Part shown: in pieces, positions 1-8,070 of the stretch | How the letters are laid out: each line of letters opens with the position of its first letter | Position numbering within the stretch: the stretch's first letter is position 1 | DNA from: Evansella sp. LMS18 | Lineage (GTDB): Bacteria > Bacillota > Bacilli > Bacillales > Salisediminibacteriaceae | Reading direction: 5' to 3' | Assembly (NCBI RefSeq): GCF_024362785.1 | Contig: NZ_CP093301.1 | Location: forward strand, 1,364,001 to 1,428,000 | DNA length: 64,000 bases | Notes under the pieces: generated by a model | The model's input: only the letters and a program-made list of their open reading frames with translations | Databases searched by the model: none | Told to the model about the DNA's origin: nothing | Position numbers and translations under genes: made by a program

Positions 1-14
1 TGCTTATCTTTCAC
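1..14 (-). CDS. possible start of a gene leaving the window on the left
   Basis: Only the first codons would be visible. On the minus strand a purine-rich GAGGAGG lies 7 bases before a GTG at 14-12, followed by codons for K-D-K. A perfect 15-bp palindrome at 90-104 lies just upstream, as an operator would. A larA homologue here would complete the neighbouring lar genes, but nothing in the visible bases shows that. The call rests on the ribosome binding site alone. Confidence 0.3.
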
Positions 15-686
15 CCTTATCCCTCCTCAGATCACTAAGTGTCTTGTTAACGCTTTCAAAGAATAAATTTATAGTAATTAAGTAAAAAATGGATACAGTA
101 TCCACTCTTAAACGCAATTAGCAGATATCTAACAAGACCATTAGAACGTCCTGTTACTAAAAATATTAAGCTCTTCTATGTTTACAATAACGTCATAATA
201 AGAATCCTGGGTTATTTTGGATATTGGATACAAAATCAAATAAGTAATGAGAGCGTTTTCATTCTTCTCAGTGAATAACCCCTCCTTCGACTTAGCACAA
301 GTTACTTTTAAGTTTTCCTCTGCAGATGCGGCAGTCTGAAGAATCCTGGCAGCCGGCCCCTTCCGCTATGAAAACATTCGTAATCAAAATTATCAGCCTG
401 TCAAACTTTTAAACATATAAAAAGCCATTACTAACTCCATAACAAGGAAGCTAGCACTGGCTTTTAAGTCAGAGTGTGCAAACCGGGAAAACGAGAATGC
501 AGTCAAACTTTAACAGTACTAATAGTTTAGAATTATTAGATTATTTTAAATACTAAAATATCTGTGGAAGTATGTCAACAGTTTTATTAAACTTTATTTA
601 TGAACCGGCGAAGCCTTGTATTTATATTGATGTGTTTATTAAGGTTAAATATCAATAACCGGAAATTGAAATCTGGAGGTAAACTT
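15..686. other. intergenic stretch without a recognised gene
   Basis: AT-rich DNA with many stop codons in all frames. I see the palindrome at 90-104 and a looser dyad at about 215-237 (ATTTTG and CAAAAT arms around GGATA half-sites), both of which could be regulator sites. No RNA gene or convincing coding sequence is visible. The 29 codons directly upstream of larC2 are open but have no ribosome binding site. Confidence 0.5.
90..104. promoter_or_regulatory. palindromic operator, GntR/FadR-like
   Basis: TGGATACAGTATCCA is a perfect 7-1-7 palindrome. Odd-centred sites of this size are typical of GntR-superfamily regulators, and three FadR-type regulators in this window are candidate binders. 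It lies about 75 bp upstream of the possible minus-strand gene starting at 14. Confidence 0.4.
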
Positions 687-1160
687 ATGAATTTTAACGC
701 TCACCGTGATGAACATATTGATAGCCAAATGATAAAAATCGAAGTGAATTTAGATGATATGCCTGGTGAAATGCTTGGATATCTGATGGACAAACTGCTT
801 CAGGCAGGAGCAAATGATGTTTTCTACACGCCAATTTACATGAAAAAGAACAGGCCGGCTGTACTGATGCAGCTACTGTGCGATGAAAGCCTGACAGACA
901 GCATGAAGGAAATTTTGTTTACTGAAACCACTACTTTAGGCATCCGTTATTATCCCCTGTCAGTTCACCGTCTGGAAAGGCGTTTTATAAAAACTTTAAC
1001 GCCCTGGGGGGAAGTCACCATTAAAGAGGGAAGGTTTCAGGGGAAATTAGTACAGCAGTCCCCGGAATATGAGGACTGCCGCAAGCTTGCAGAAGAGAAT
1101 CAGATTCCTTTAAAAAAAATATATCAATATATTAATAGAAGGATGGCGGATTTACCTTAA
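687..1160 (+). CDS. larC2: LarC C-terminal domain protein (LarC2), stand-alone
   Basis: A 157-residue protein matching the C-terminal half of LarC, the CTP-dependent nickel insertase that completes the nickel-pincer nucleotide cofactor of LarA-type racemases. The motifs NLDDMPGEMLGYLMDKLL and TPIYMKKNRP (about residues 18-57) are characteristic. The ATG at 687 follows GGAGG with normal spacing; an upstream in-frame ATG at 600 lacks a ribosome binding site. In Lactobacillus plantarum, larC1 and larC2 are consecutive and joined by a frameshift. Here larC2 is on the opposite strand to larC1 and the two converge 54 bp apart, so they must be made as separate chains. Confidence 0.85.
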   Translation: MNFNAHRDEHIDSQMIKIEVNLDDMPGEMLGYLMDKLLQAGANDVFYTPIYMKKNRPAVLMQLLCDESLTDSMKEILFTETTTLGIRYYPLSVHRLERRFIKTLTPWGEVTIKEGRFQGKLVQQSPEYEDCRKLAEENQIPLKKIYQYINRRMADLP

Positions 1161-1214
1161 AAAACATGGCTTCAGAGAATAATTATAAATGTGCACCGGA
1201 TAATATGCGGCCAG

Positions 1215-1940
1215 CTATTTCCCAAGCACCGCCCTCAGGACATTGGGGTGTGTGTCAAAATCATAGCTGCCAGCTCCGTAGCCTATTTTCTCAATTGTCA
1301 TAGAAGGAAGGGAAGAATATCCTGTAGCTAACCCTTTCAGTATCCCTGCCCCGGTCGGCGTAGTAAGCTCTTTTTCAACAGTGCTGTGCTTAATTGGAAT
1401 GCCTTTTAGTATTTCCAGCGTCGCTGGTGCGGGAACAGGGTACCTGCCGTGATCAATATGAATCGAGCCTGAGCCCACCACAACGGGTGAAGCATACACC
1501 TCTTCCACACCGAGCTGATCAATTGCAATCGCAGCCCCCACAATATCGACAATAGAATCTACGGCCCCCACTTCGTGAAAGTGTACTTTTTCGATTGAAG
1601 AATGGTGGATTTTCGCTTCTGCATGGGCAATAGGCTCAAAAATCGTAAAAGACAATTCTTTAGCTCTTGGAGTCAACGCGCTTTCCTCAATCATTTTTTT
1701 TATTTCAGAATAATGTCTATGGTGAACCGGGGGAGTGTCAGGATCCTGGATTACGTGTAATTTTTTACTGTAAATTCCTTTTTTAATAACCCCTTCAACT
1801 TCTAAACAAAAAGGTTCAATTGGAAACTCCTGCAGACGGGCCTCTATCTCATTCAGATCCGCTCCAAGATCTATTAAAGCCCCTAAAGTCATATCCCCGC
1901 TTATACCGGAAATACTGCTGTCTAAATATAAAATCGTCAT
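1215..1940 (-). CDS. larC1: LarC N-terminal domain protein (LarC1)
   Basis: A 241-residue protein (DUF111 N-terminal part) that would act with LarC2 in nickel insertion into the pyridinium-bisthiocarboxylate precursor. Visible signatures are SGISGDMTLGALIDLGAD near the N-terminus, the histidine-rich PVHHRHYSEIKKMI (about 71-84) and VHFHEVGAVDSIVDI (119-133), and TTPTGAGILKGLA near the C-terminus. The length equals a LarC1 half and the frame ends at a normal stop. It is the last gene of larE-larB-larC1, 3 bp after larB. No terminator is obvious between it and convergent larC2. Confidence 0.88.
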   Translation of the reverse strand: MTILYLDSSISGISGDMTLGALIDLGADLNEIEARLQEFPIEPFCLEVEGVIKKGIYSKKLHVIQDPDTPPVHHRHYSEIKKMIEESALTPRAKELSFTIFEPIAHAEAKIHHSSIEKVHFHEVGAVDSIVDIVGAAIAIDQLGVEEVYASPVVVGSGSIHIDHGRYPVPAPATLEILKGIPIKHSTVEKELTTPTGAGILKGLATGYSSLPSMTIEKIGYGAGSYDFDTHPNVLRAVLGK

Positions 1941-1943
1941 CGC

Positions 1944-2705
1944 TTATTCCTCTGCCTTTCTGTAATTAAGCTGGTTTATTAATGAAGCGGAGTAAGCAGC
2001 ACCAAACCCATTGTTAATGTTTACGACCGATACACCTGATGCGCAGGAGGTCAGCATTGCCAGTAATGGCGTAATACCTTCCAGGTTAGCTCCGTACCCA
2101 ACACTTGTTGGGACAGCGATAACCGGCTGGTGCACAAGGCCTCCTACGACACTCGGAAGCGCTCCCTCCATGCCTGCGATAACAATAAGGACTTTACATG
2201 ACTCAATTTCTTCAAGGTGATGAAACAGCCTGTGGATCCCGGCTACTCCAATATCATAAAACCGCTTTACTTCATTTCCCATTGCCATAGCGGTCACCGC
2301 CGCCTCTTCAGCTACCGGCAGGTCGGAAGTTCCGGCACATAATATTCCAATAGCAGGGTGCAGAGCAGGAACTTCTCCCCTCCTGTTATAAAGGAGTGTC
2401 CGGGAGGTTTCATCGTATGCCACATCAGGCAGCGCCTTTACAACCTCTGATGCTTTTTCAGCGCTTACTCTCGTTGCAAGTATTCTGCTATGGTGATCCA
2501 TAAGGTTTTCCATGATGTTTATAATCTGGCCGGAGGTCTTCCCTTCACCAAAAATCACCTCAGGAAACCCTTTACGTTTAACCCTCTGATGATCAAGCTT
2601 GGCATACCCAATATCTTCGAAGCCCTTCAGCTTGTCGTAAGCATCAGCTGCTGTGAGTTTACCTGATGCAACAAGCTCTAATGTTGCCTGAAGTGAATCA
2701 GCCAT
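1944..2705 (-). CDS. larB: LarB, pyridinium-3,5-dicarboxylate mononucleotide synthase
   Basis: A 253-residue member of the LarB/PurE-like family, which carboxylates and hydrolyses nicotinic acid adenine dinucleotide to start nickel-pincer cofactor synthesis. The AIR-carboxylase-like core shows AGTSDLPVAEEAAVTA, MEGALPSVVGGLV and PTSVGYGANLEGITPLL in the usual order, with the leader ELVASGKLTAADAYDKLKGF typical of LarB. Its start overlaps the end of larE by 8 bp, indicating translational coupling. Confidence 0.92.
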   Translation of the reverse strand: MADSLQATLELVASGKLTAADAYDKLKGFEDIGYAKLDHQRVKRKGFPEVIFGEGKTSGQIINIMENLMDHHSRILATRVSAEKASEVVKALPDVAYDETSRTLLYNRRGEVPALHPAIGILCAGTSDLPVAEEAAVTAMAMGNEVKRFYDIGVAGIHRLFHHLEEIESCKVLIVIAGMEGALPSVVGGLVHQPVIAVPTSVGYGANLEGITPLLAMLTSCASGVSVVNINNGFGAAYSASLINQLNYRKAEE

Positions 2706-3519
2706 TTCCTATCCCTGCTTCCTTTAGTACTTCGTTCATGCTGCCTGTACGGTAACCGTTTAAATCAAGGGTCACATACTGAAACCCTATCTCTTTGAAT
2801 CGTTCGAAAATCTCTTCCTGGTGCTCTAATATTTTTGGAAACTCTTCTTTTAAAACTTCAATTCTTGCAATGTTATCGTGATGCCGTACACGTACTTGGT
2901 AGAAACCTAAACTAAACAAATAATTCTCTGCTATATCCAGCTGGTCTATGGCCTTCTTTGTAATTCTTGTCCCGTAAGGAATTCTGGAAGACAAGCATGC
3001 AAATGACGGCTTATTCCATGTTTTAAGCCCCATATTTTTCGAAAGTATCCTTATATCGTCTTTTGTAAGCCCTGCCTCAAGCAGAGGGCTCCGCACCCCT
3101 TTTTCACGAGTTGCTTTCATACCAGGCCTGTAATCACCTGTATCACTTGCATTTGTCCCATCGACAATGTAGGGGTATCCCTTTTCAACAGCAATCGCTG
3201 ACAGGCGGTGGTACAGTCCATCCCTGCAATGGTAGCAGCGATCCGGATTATTAGCTACAAAGTTTTCATTTTCGAACTCTTTAATATCTATTGTAAAATG
3301 CGGCGCTCCAATCACGCCTGCAAGAGCAACCGCTTCTTCAAACTCCCGTGTCGGAAATGTTTCAGAGGCTGCAGTTACTGCGAGAACCTTATCCCCCACC
3401 TCTTCATAAATCCGCGCGAGGAGGAAGGTGCTGTCCACCCCGCCTGAGAAAGCAACGAGAATACTGTCCATGCTCTGAATTATTTCACTGAGCTTTTGAT
3501 TTTTTTCTTTAAGGTTCAT
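2698..3519 (-). CDS. larE: LarE, sulfur transferase of nickel-pincer cofactor synthesis
   Basis: A 273-residue PP-loop ATPase that adenylates and thiolates the pincer precursor. SGGVDS, the PP-loop, lies at about 25-30. Cys175 in SFACLSSRIPYG is at the place of the sacrificial Cys176 of L. plantarum LarE. A further CYHC motif (Cys95, Cys98) gives three cysteines, the arrangement reported for the [4Fe-4S]-binding Thermotoga maritima enzyme, so this one may be catalytic rather than sacrificial (inference). The ATG at 3519 is preferred over the GTG at 3531 because AAAGGA abuts the GTG. First gene of larEBC1; no larA is in the window. Confidence 0.9.
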   Translation of the reverse strand: MNLKEKNQKLSEIIQSMDSILVAFSGGVDSTFLLARIYEEVGDKVLAVTAASETFPTREFEEAVALAGVIGAPHFTIDIKEFENENFVANNPDRCYHCRDGLYHRLSAIAVEKGYPYIVDGTNASDTGDYRPGMKATREKGVRSPLLEAGLTKDDIRILSKNMGLKTWNKPSFACLSSRIPYGTRITKKAIDQLDIAENYLFSLGFYQVRVRHHDNIARIEVLKEEFPKILEHQEEIFERFKEIGFQYVTLDLNGYRTGSMNEVLKEAGIGNG

Positions 3520-3692
3520 GTCTTCTGCCACTCCTTTATGTATGTTTTACGTCTGATAATAAGACAGACCAGTCTCCCCAGCTATTAAATATTTTCGGAA
3601 TTTTCCGGTTTATATTATAATTTTAACTATAACATAATTAAAATCTGTTGACTTTCCGTTTTAATTACACCCTACCGGACAGGAGGACTCTT

Positions 3693-4682
3693 GTGAAAAG
3701 AAAAATATTAATCAATAAGAATATTGCTGAAGACGCTGTGCAGTTATTAAAAAAAGAATATAATGTCGTCCAGGTGGAGAGCCTGAACCCTCAGGATCCC
3801 AAACTAGTTCAGGAACTGAAAGATACATATGGTATCATCGGCTCTGATATAAAAATCACTGAAGAACTTCTAAACGTCGCCCCCCTTCTGAAAGCAGTCA
3901 GTACTGTGTCTGTCGGCTTCGACAGTTTAAATGTACCGGAGCTGACTAAAAGGGGAATTTTGGCAACAAACACCCCGGATGTATTAACGGAGACTACTGC
4001 AGATGCTGTTTTCGGCCTGCTTCTTGCTGCAGCAAGAAGGATAAGCGAATTAGACAGGTACGTTAAGGAAGGGCACTGGACAAACAGAATCCCGGAATCC
4101 CTGTTCGGGGTGAATGTCCACGGAAAAACTCTCGGCATTACCGGAATGGGCCGTATCGGAAAGGCTATTGCAAAAAGGGCCAATAAAGGCTTCGGTATGA
4201 AAATAATTTATCATAACCGTTCAAGGGATCCTGAAGCTGAGGCAGCTTACGATGCTGAGTATTCAAGCCTTGACGGACTATTAAAAAAGTCTGACTTTGT
4301 ATGCGCCATGACGCCCCTTACGCCCGAAACATACAGGATGTTCGGGAAAGAGGAATTCAGAGCAATGAAACGCTCCGCTGTTTTTGTTAATGGCTCCCGT
4401 GGCAGCGTAGTAAATGAACATGCTCTTTACGAGGCCCTTAAGAATAAGGAAATCCATGCTGCTGGGCTTGATGTATTTGAAAAAGAGCCGGTGGATCATG
4501 ACAGCCCGATGCTCCAACTGGATAATGTGATAACCCTTCCTCATATTGGATCAGCAACTTTGGAAACGAGAAGAGCAATGGCTATGCTTGCAGCAGAGAA
4601 TATTTTAAAGTCGCTTGCGGAAGAAGCTCCTCCAAACCTTCTTAACCCTGAAGCCGTGGGAAAGGCATTTGGCCATCCATAA
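3693..4682 (+). CDS. D-isomer-specific 2-hydroxyacid dehydrogenase (glyoxylate/hydroxypyruvate reductase-like)
   Basis: A 329-residue NAD(P)-dependent reductase of 2-keto acids, closest by eye to the glyoxylate/hydroxypyruvate reductase branch. The dinucleotide motif is GITGMGRIGKAIAKR, and the catalytic Arg (NGSRGSVV), Glu and His (LPHIGSAT) are present. The GTG at 3693 is chosen because AGGAGG lies 6 bases upstream; an in-frame ATG at 3648 has no such site. It diverges from larE, sharing a 173-bp intergenic region, which fits joint use in hydroxy-acid metabolism. Glyoxylate, hydroxypyruvate and 2-ketogluconate are all possible substrates. Confidence 0.88.
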   Translation: MKRKILINKNIAEDAVQLLKKEYNVVQVESLNPQDPKLVQELKDTYGIIGSDIKITEELLNVAPLLKAVSTVSVGFDSLNVPELTKRGILATNTPDVLTETTADAVFGLLLAAARRISELDRYVKEGHWTNRIPESLFGVNVHGKTLGITGMGRIGKAIAKRANKGFGMKIIYHNRSRDPEAEAAYDAEYSSLDGLLKKSDFVCAMTPLTPETYRMFGKEEFRAMKRSAVFVNGSRGSVVNEHALYEALKNKEIHAAGLDVFEKEPVDHDSPMLQLDNVITLPHIGSATLETRRAMAMLAAENILKSLAEEAPPNLLNPEAVGKAFGHP

Positions 4683-4705
4683 ATAATTCCCGGCTTAATC
4701 ATTAA

Positions 4706-5095
4706 CTACTGTCGGTTCGGCTGAACAAGCTGAAGCAGCTCATGATCCGGACCGTTAAAGAAAATCGTTTTCGCTCCATCTATTGCCGTGTTCGGCTGTT
4801 CCGAGTTAAAGGTAATTCCCTTATCACGATAATAACTTATTGCTTCGTGTATATTATCTACAGTAAAGGCAAGATGGTTTACAATCCCTTTCTCGGAATA
4901 GCTGCCTAAAGGCACAAGATCCTTAATGAGTTCAATTTCAAAACCCGGCTGGTTTTTATGCTTTAAAAATACCATTTCCCTTTTAGGGCTCGCCCCTCTT
5001 GCTCTTACTTCAAAGTCAAACATAGCTGAATAATATTCGATAGAACGATCCATATCAGTGACAATCAACGCTACATGTTCTGTTTTTTTGATCAT
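4706..5095 (-). CDS. VOC (glyoxalase/bleomycin-resistance fold) protein
   Basis: A 129-residue single-domain vicinal oxygen chelate protein with the opening EHVALIVTDMDRSIEYYSAMF and a C-terminal FFNGPDHELLQLVQ. Candidate metal ligands are His8, a Glu in FEIELI, the His in NHLAFTVD and Glu119 in the last strand. The family covers lactoylglutathione lyases, epimerases and dioxygenases; the substrate cannot be told here. It follows the FadR-type gene by 24 bp on the same strand, so the two form a small operon. Confidence 0.75.
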   Translation of the reverse strand: MIKKTEHVALIVTDMDRSIEYYSAMFDFEVRARGASPKREMVFLKHKNQPGFEIELIKDLVPLGSYSEKGIVNHLAFTVDNIHEAISYYRDKGITFNSEQPNTAIDGAKTIFFNGPDHELLQLVQPNRQ

Positions 5096-5119
5096 ATATA
5101 AGTCTCCTTTTTTGTTTTG

Positions 5120-5815
5120 CTAATATTTGCCCCAGATTTTTTCTTCGTTTCGTATCAGATGTCTGCGCATCACAGCAGAAGCCTTTTCAGGATTCCTGTC
5201 ATACAGAGCTTCCAGAATCTGTTCGTGTTCCTGATTTCCCATAATAAACAGTTCCGGATTTCTGGCTGACTGCATTTTACTTATACGCAGTCCTTCTTCA
5301 AACTGGTTTGAAACCTTTTCGAAGACTTCCGTATAAATAGAATTTTGCGCTGCTAAAATAATTGAGTAATGAAACTCATAATCCTCTTTTACACCGATTG
5401 TCTTTGCTTCATTTGCTTCAATTAAAGCCAGATGCGCTTTTTTTACTGCATCAAGCTGCTTTTCGGTTGCTCTCACAGCAGCCAGGGCTACCGCCTCGAT
5501 TTCAATACCCCGCCTGAATTCGAGTATTTCACGAAGTTTATCTTTATCCATTAAATTACGTGTTACTCTCTCTCCAATAGTATCTCCCTGAATATCCCTT
5601 AAATAGGTTCCTGAGCCAGACCTTGTTTCAGTGATATTATTGGCCTGAAGAACACTAAGTGCCTCCCTTATCGCTGTTTTACTGACTTTAAAAATCGCGG
5701 CAAGCTCATTTTCAGAAGGGAGCTTTTCTCCCGGCTTTATGTTGTTCTCTGCAATATAATCTTCTATTGCTAAAATAACCTCTTCGAACAAGCGTCTTTT
5801 TTTGATTGGTTTCAT
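5120..5815 (-). CDS. FadR/GntR-family transcriptional regulator
   Basis: A 231-residue regulator with an N-terminal winged helix (KLPSENELAAIFKVSKTAIR) and a C-terminal all-helical FCD domain with FRRGIEIEAVALAAVRATE and the metal-site style RHL near the end. Such proteins respond to small organic acids. The ATG at 5815 (MKPIKK) is preferred; a GTG at 5830 overlaps the GGGAGG ribosome binding site. It is cotranscribed with the VOC gene. Target genes are not shown by the sequence; the divergent hydroxy-acid genes are the natural guess. Confidence 0.85.
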   Translation of the reverse strand: MKPIKKRRLFEEVILAIEDYIAENNIKPGEKLPSENELAAIFKVSKTAIREALSVLQANNITETRSGSGTYLRDIQGDTIGERVTRNLMDKDKLREILEFRRGIEIEAVALAAVRATEKQLDAVKKAHLALIEANEAKTIGVKEDYEFHYSIILAAQNSIYTEVFEKVSNQFEEGLRISKMQSARNPELFIMGNQEHEQILEALYDRNPEKASAVMRRHLIRNEEKIWGKY

Positions 5816-5988
5816 TATCAGGGAAATCACCTCCCGAGTTCCTTTAGATTAACAAAAATCCTTTAACCAGCCGCTGCATTATTCCTTCTGGATTAAATGC
5901 CGCAGGGAAATAAAGCTGCTTTCCTTTATCAGCTTTCCTGGACTTATATACTGCCAGTAAAATAGCCACAATGTTCTTAAATTTTTGC

Positions 5989-5998
5989 AAACATGTTT
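5989..5998. promoter_or_regulatory. small palindrome, possible operator
   Basis: AAACATGTTT is a perfect 10-bp palindrome in the AT-rich region between the divergent regulators, about 75 bp upstream of the gene at 6071. Its position suits an autoregulatory site, but palindromes this short arise by chance. Confidence 0.2.
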
Positions 5999-6070
5999 AA
6001 ATCAGCAATGCAGCAAAACAACTATTTCTGATAAAATAAAAATAACCCTGCACTGCCGGAGGAGAACTGA

Positions 6071-6700
6071 ATGAAAAAGAAATCTGTTTCTGTACCAAGA
6101 ATGTTTGAACAAATCACCAGTCAGATTGTTCATTATATACATATTAATAAACTGGAAGCCGGCACAAAACTGCCTACTGAAAGAGAGCTGTCCGCCCTCC
6201 TCGGTGTCAGCCGTTCTTCACTGAGAGAAGCTTTACGGGTTTTAGAGCTGCTCCAGTTCGTATATTCCAGACAGGGGGAAGGGACCTTCGTCTCCTCCCC
6301 TCCGCCAATTCTTCTTCCGTATCATATATTAAATAAGGACCTGGAACACGATTATCTGGAGAATTATTTTGATCTTGCACTGCTCCATGCTGAAAAAATT
6401 CTTACTGACACTGCCGGGACACCCCGCGTTTCAGAACTGGTGGCTTCTTTTCCTGGCTGCGGAAATTTCTGGACGGAATTTAACAGCCTCCTGCTCCAGT
6501 TAGGGGAGACATTGGATAATCCTTATTATGCCTCAGTCTGGCGCCAGTTTTATGAATTTCTGGACAGCCATCAGTTTTTTAACAAAAATATGGATTCTTC
6601 CATATTTGCTGAACTAATCCAGGCTCTGCAAAGTCACGAGGTTAAAAAAATCAGGTCGGTGATTTCCCGGATTAAAGCAAGGCAGCTGGAAAATCCGTAG
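6071..6700 (+). CDS. FadR/GntR-family regulator with a reduced C-terminal domain
   Basis: A 209-residue protein with a clear GntR winged helix in the first 75 residues (KLPTERELSALLGVSRSSLREALRVLELL, then GEGTFVSS wing). The remaining ~130 residues are helical but lack the usual FCD spacing of Arg/His metal ligands, and the protein is some 25 residues shorter than its relatives here. It may be a degenerate-effector regulator. The ATG follows GGAGGAG. It stands alone, convergent with the eight-gene operon, and is a candidate local regulator of it. Confidence 0.8.
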   Translation: MKKKSVSVPRMFEQITSQIVHYIHINKLEAGTKLPTERELSALLGVSRSSLREALRVLELLQFVYSRQGEGTFVSSPPPILLPYHILNKDLEHDYLENYFDLALLHAEKILTDTAGTPRVSELVASFPGCGNFWTEFNSLLLQLGETLDNPYYASVWRQFYEFLDSHQFFNKNMDSSIFAELIQALQSHEVKKIRSVISRIKARQLENP

Positions 6701-6828
6701 ACCATGCTCCAGGTAAATATAATCGTGCTAAAAACAACGCTGAAACAGCAGACCTGCCTTTGATAATTGCAAGGCTTACCTGCGGTTACGAAAGCTTTAC
6801 CGATGCTAGGCTCTGTGAAACAATAAAA

Positions 6829-8040
6829 TTACTGCGTACTCACCTGTCCTGCTTTTTCCTCTTCCGTACGTTCCTGCATCCCTGTCAGCAGCAGTGCGGC
6901 AATTACTGTCAATACGGCGACGGCAATCCAGCTGTAAGTAAAGGAAACATAATTAAGGCTGAGACCGAATAGGGAAGGACCGATTAAAATGCCGGAATAG
7001 GTCAGCATCATGCCAAAACCGGTTACCTTTCCTACATATTCCGTTTCAACAGTGCTGACGAGGAGAGTTAAGTAAAGCCCCGGCCATCCACTGATACAGA
7101 ACCCCAGCATAAAAATGAGCACGCCAAGCAGGAATCCTGAGGTAAACTGGCTGAGAAAAACAAAGCCGAGTAAAAACAATGCTGAACAGAGAGTAACGAT
7201 AATCATCAGATACTTTCTGTTTTTTAATATATAGTCACTTGACCATCCCCATACAAATCGTCCGGTTATTCCGGCAAACTGGTATAATGCCAGGTACTTG
7301 CTCGCCTCAATAAACCCTAACCCTCTTTCAGATTGAAGGAAAAGCACTAAGTAAGTTATGGAGACGAACTGGGCTAATGCAAGCAGCAGGCCTGCACTGC
7401 TAATAAATAATACATTCTTGTCCCGAAGAATCGAGCGGTACGAAACAGCTTCCATATTTTTTGATTTCTTTCTTTGATCTGGCTTTTTTTCATCCTGTGT
7501 TAAAAGTATATAAACTACAAAAGCCAGTATCAAACCGGCTCCTGTATATACCGCAGACTGCCAGCCAAAATATACGGAAAGGAAGGGCAAAAGAGAAGCA
7601 GCAACCATTCCCCCTGCAGAGAGGCCCATTTGTTTAAGGCTCATCACAGTCGCTCTTATTCTGTCAGGAAAATCTACAACTACCATTTTATTGATTGCAG
7701 GATTAACAAGTGAATATCCAACCCCCGCTAAAGCGATAAAAACTAGTTTCCCGCCATACCATGGCGGGAAACTAGCGAGAAATACATTAGTTCCGATAAT
7801 TATTAAGCCGGCAGTGAGACAACGAGTAGTCCCGTACCTGTCTGTAAGGCTGCCCGATATCATTGATGTTAAGGTGGCTCCGATGTAAAAGGCTGACATG
7901 AGCCAGCCTATCTGTGCCGGAGTCCATTCATAAATTTCGGTAAAAAGGGGTCCAAGAGTAGGATAAGTAAACATTCCAAATGTGGCCAACGTTAAAGCCG
8001 CCATTACAAAAAAAACTTTGCTGAAATCCCTCCTGCTCAT
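6829..8040 (-). CDS. MFS transporter (organic/sugar acid uptake)
   Basis: A 403-residue major facilitator protein with about twelve hydrophobic segments and the loop 2-3 motif GSLTDRYGTTR of the superfamily. The arrangement resembles anion:cation symporter or NNP-type carriers of carboxylates. The ATG at 8040 (MSRRDF) has better spacing from AGGA than the GTG at 8049. It is the last gene of the operon that starts at 14366, which implies import of that pathway's substrate. Direction and substrate are inferred only from context. Confidence 0.82.
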   Translation of the reverse strand: MSRRDFSKVFFVMAALTLATFGMFTYPTLGPLFTEIYEWTPAQIGWLMSAFYIGATLTSMISGSLTDRYGTTRCLTAGLIIIGTNVFLASFPPWYGGKLVFIALAGVGYSLVNPAINKMVVVDFPDRIRATVMSLKQMGLSAGGMVAASLLPFLSVYFGWQSAVYTGAGLILAFVVYILLTQDEKKPDQRKKSKNMEAVSYRSILRDKNVLFISSAGLLLALAQFVSITYLVLFLQSERGLGFIEASKYLALYQFAGITGRFVWGWSSDYILKNRKYLMIIVTLCSALFLLGFVFLSQFTSGFLLGVLIFMLGFCISGWPGLYLTLLVSTVETEYVGKVTGFGMMLTYSGILIGPSLFGLSLNYVSFTYSWIAVAVLTVIAALLLTGMQERTEEEKAGQVSTQ

Positions 8041-8070
8041 TCTGAACACTTCCTAATTTTTTTGGCTTTT

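Noticed and set aside
600-686. Upstream extension of larC2
   Set aside because: The 29 extra codons have no ribosome binding site and do not resemble LarC; GGAGG at 675-679 fits the ATG at 687.
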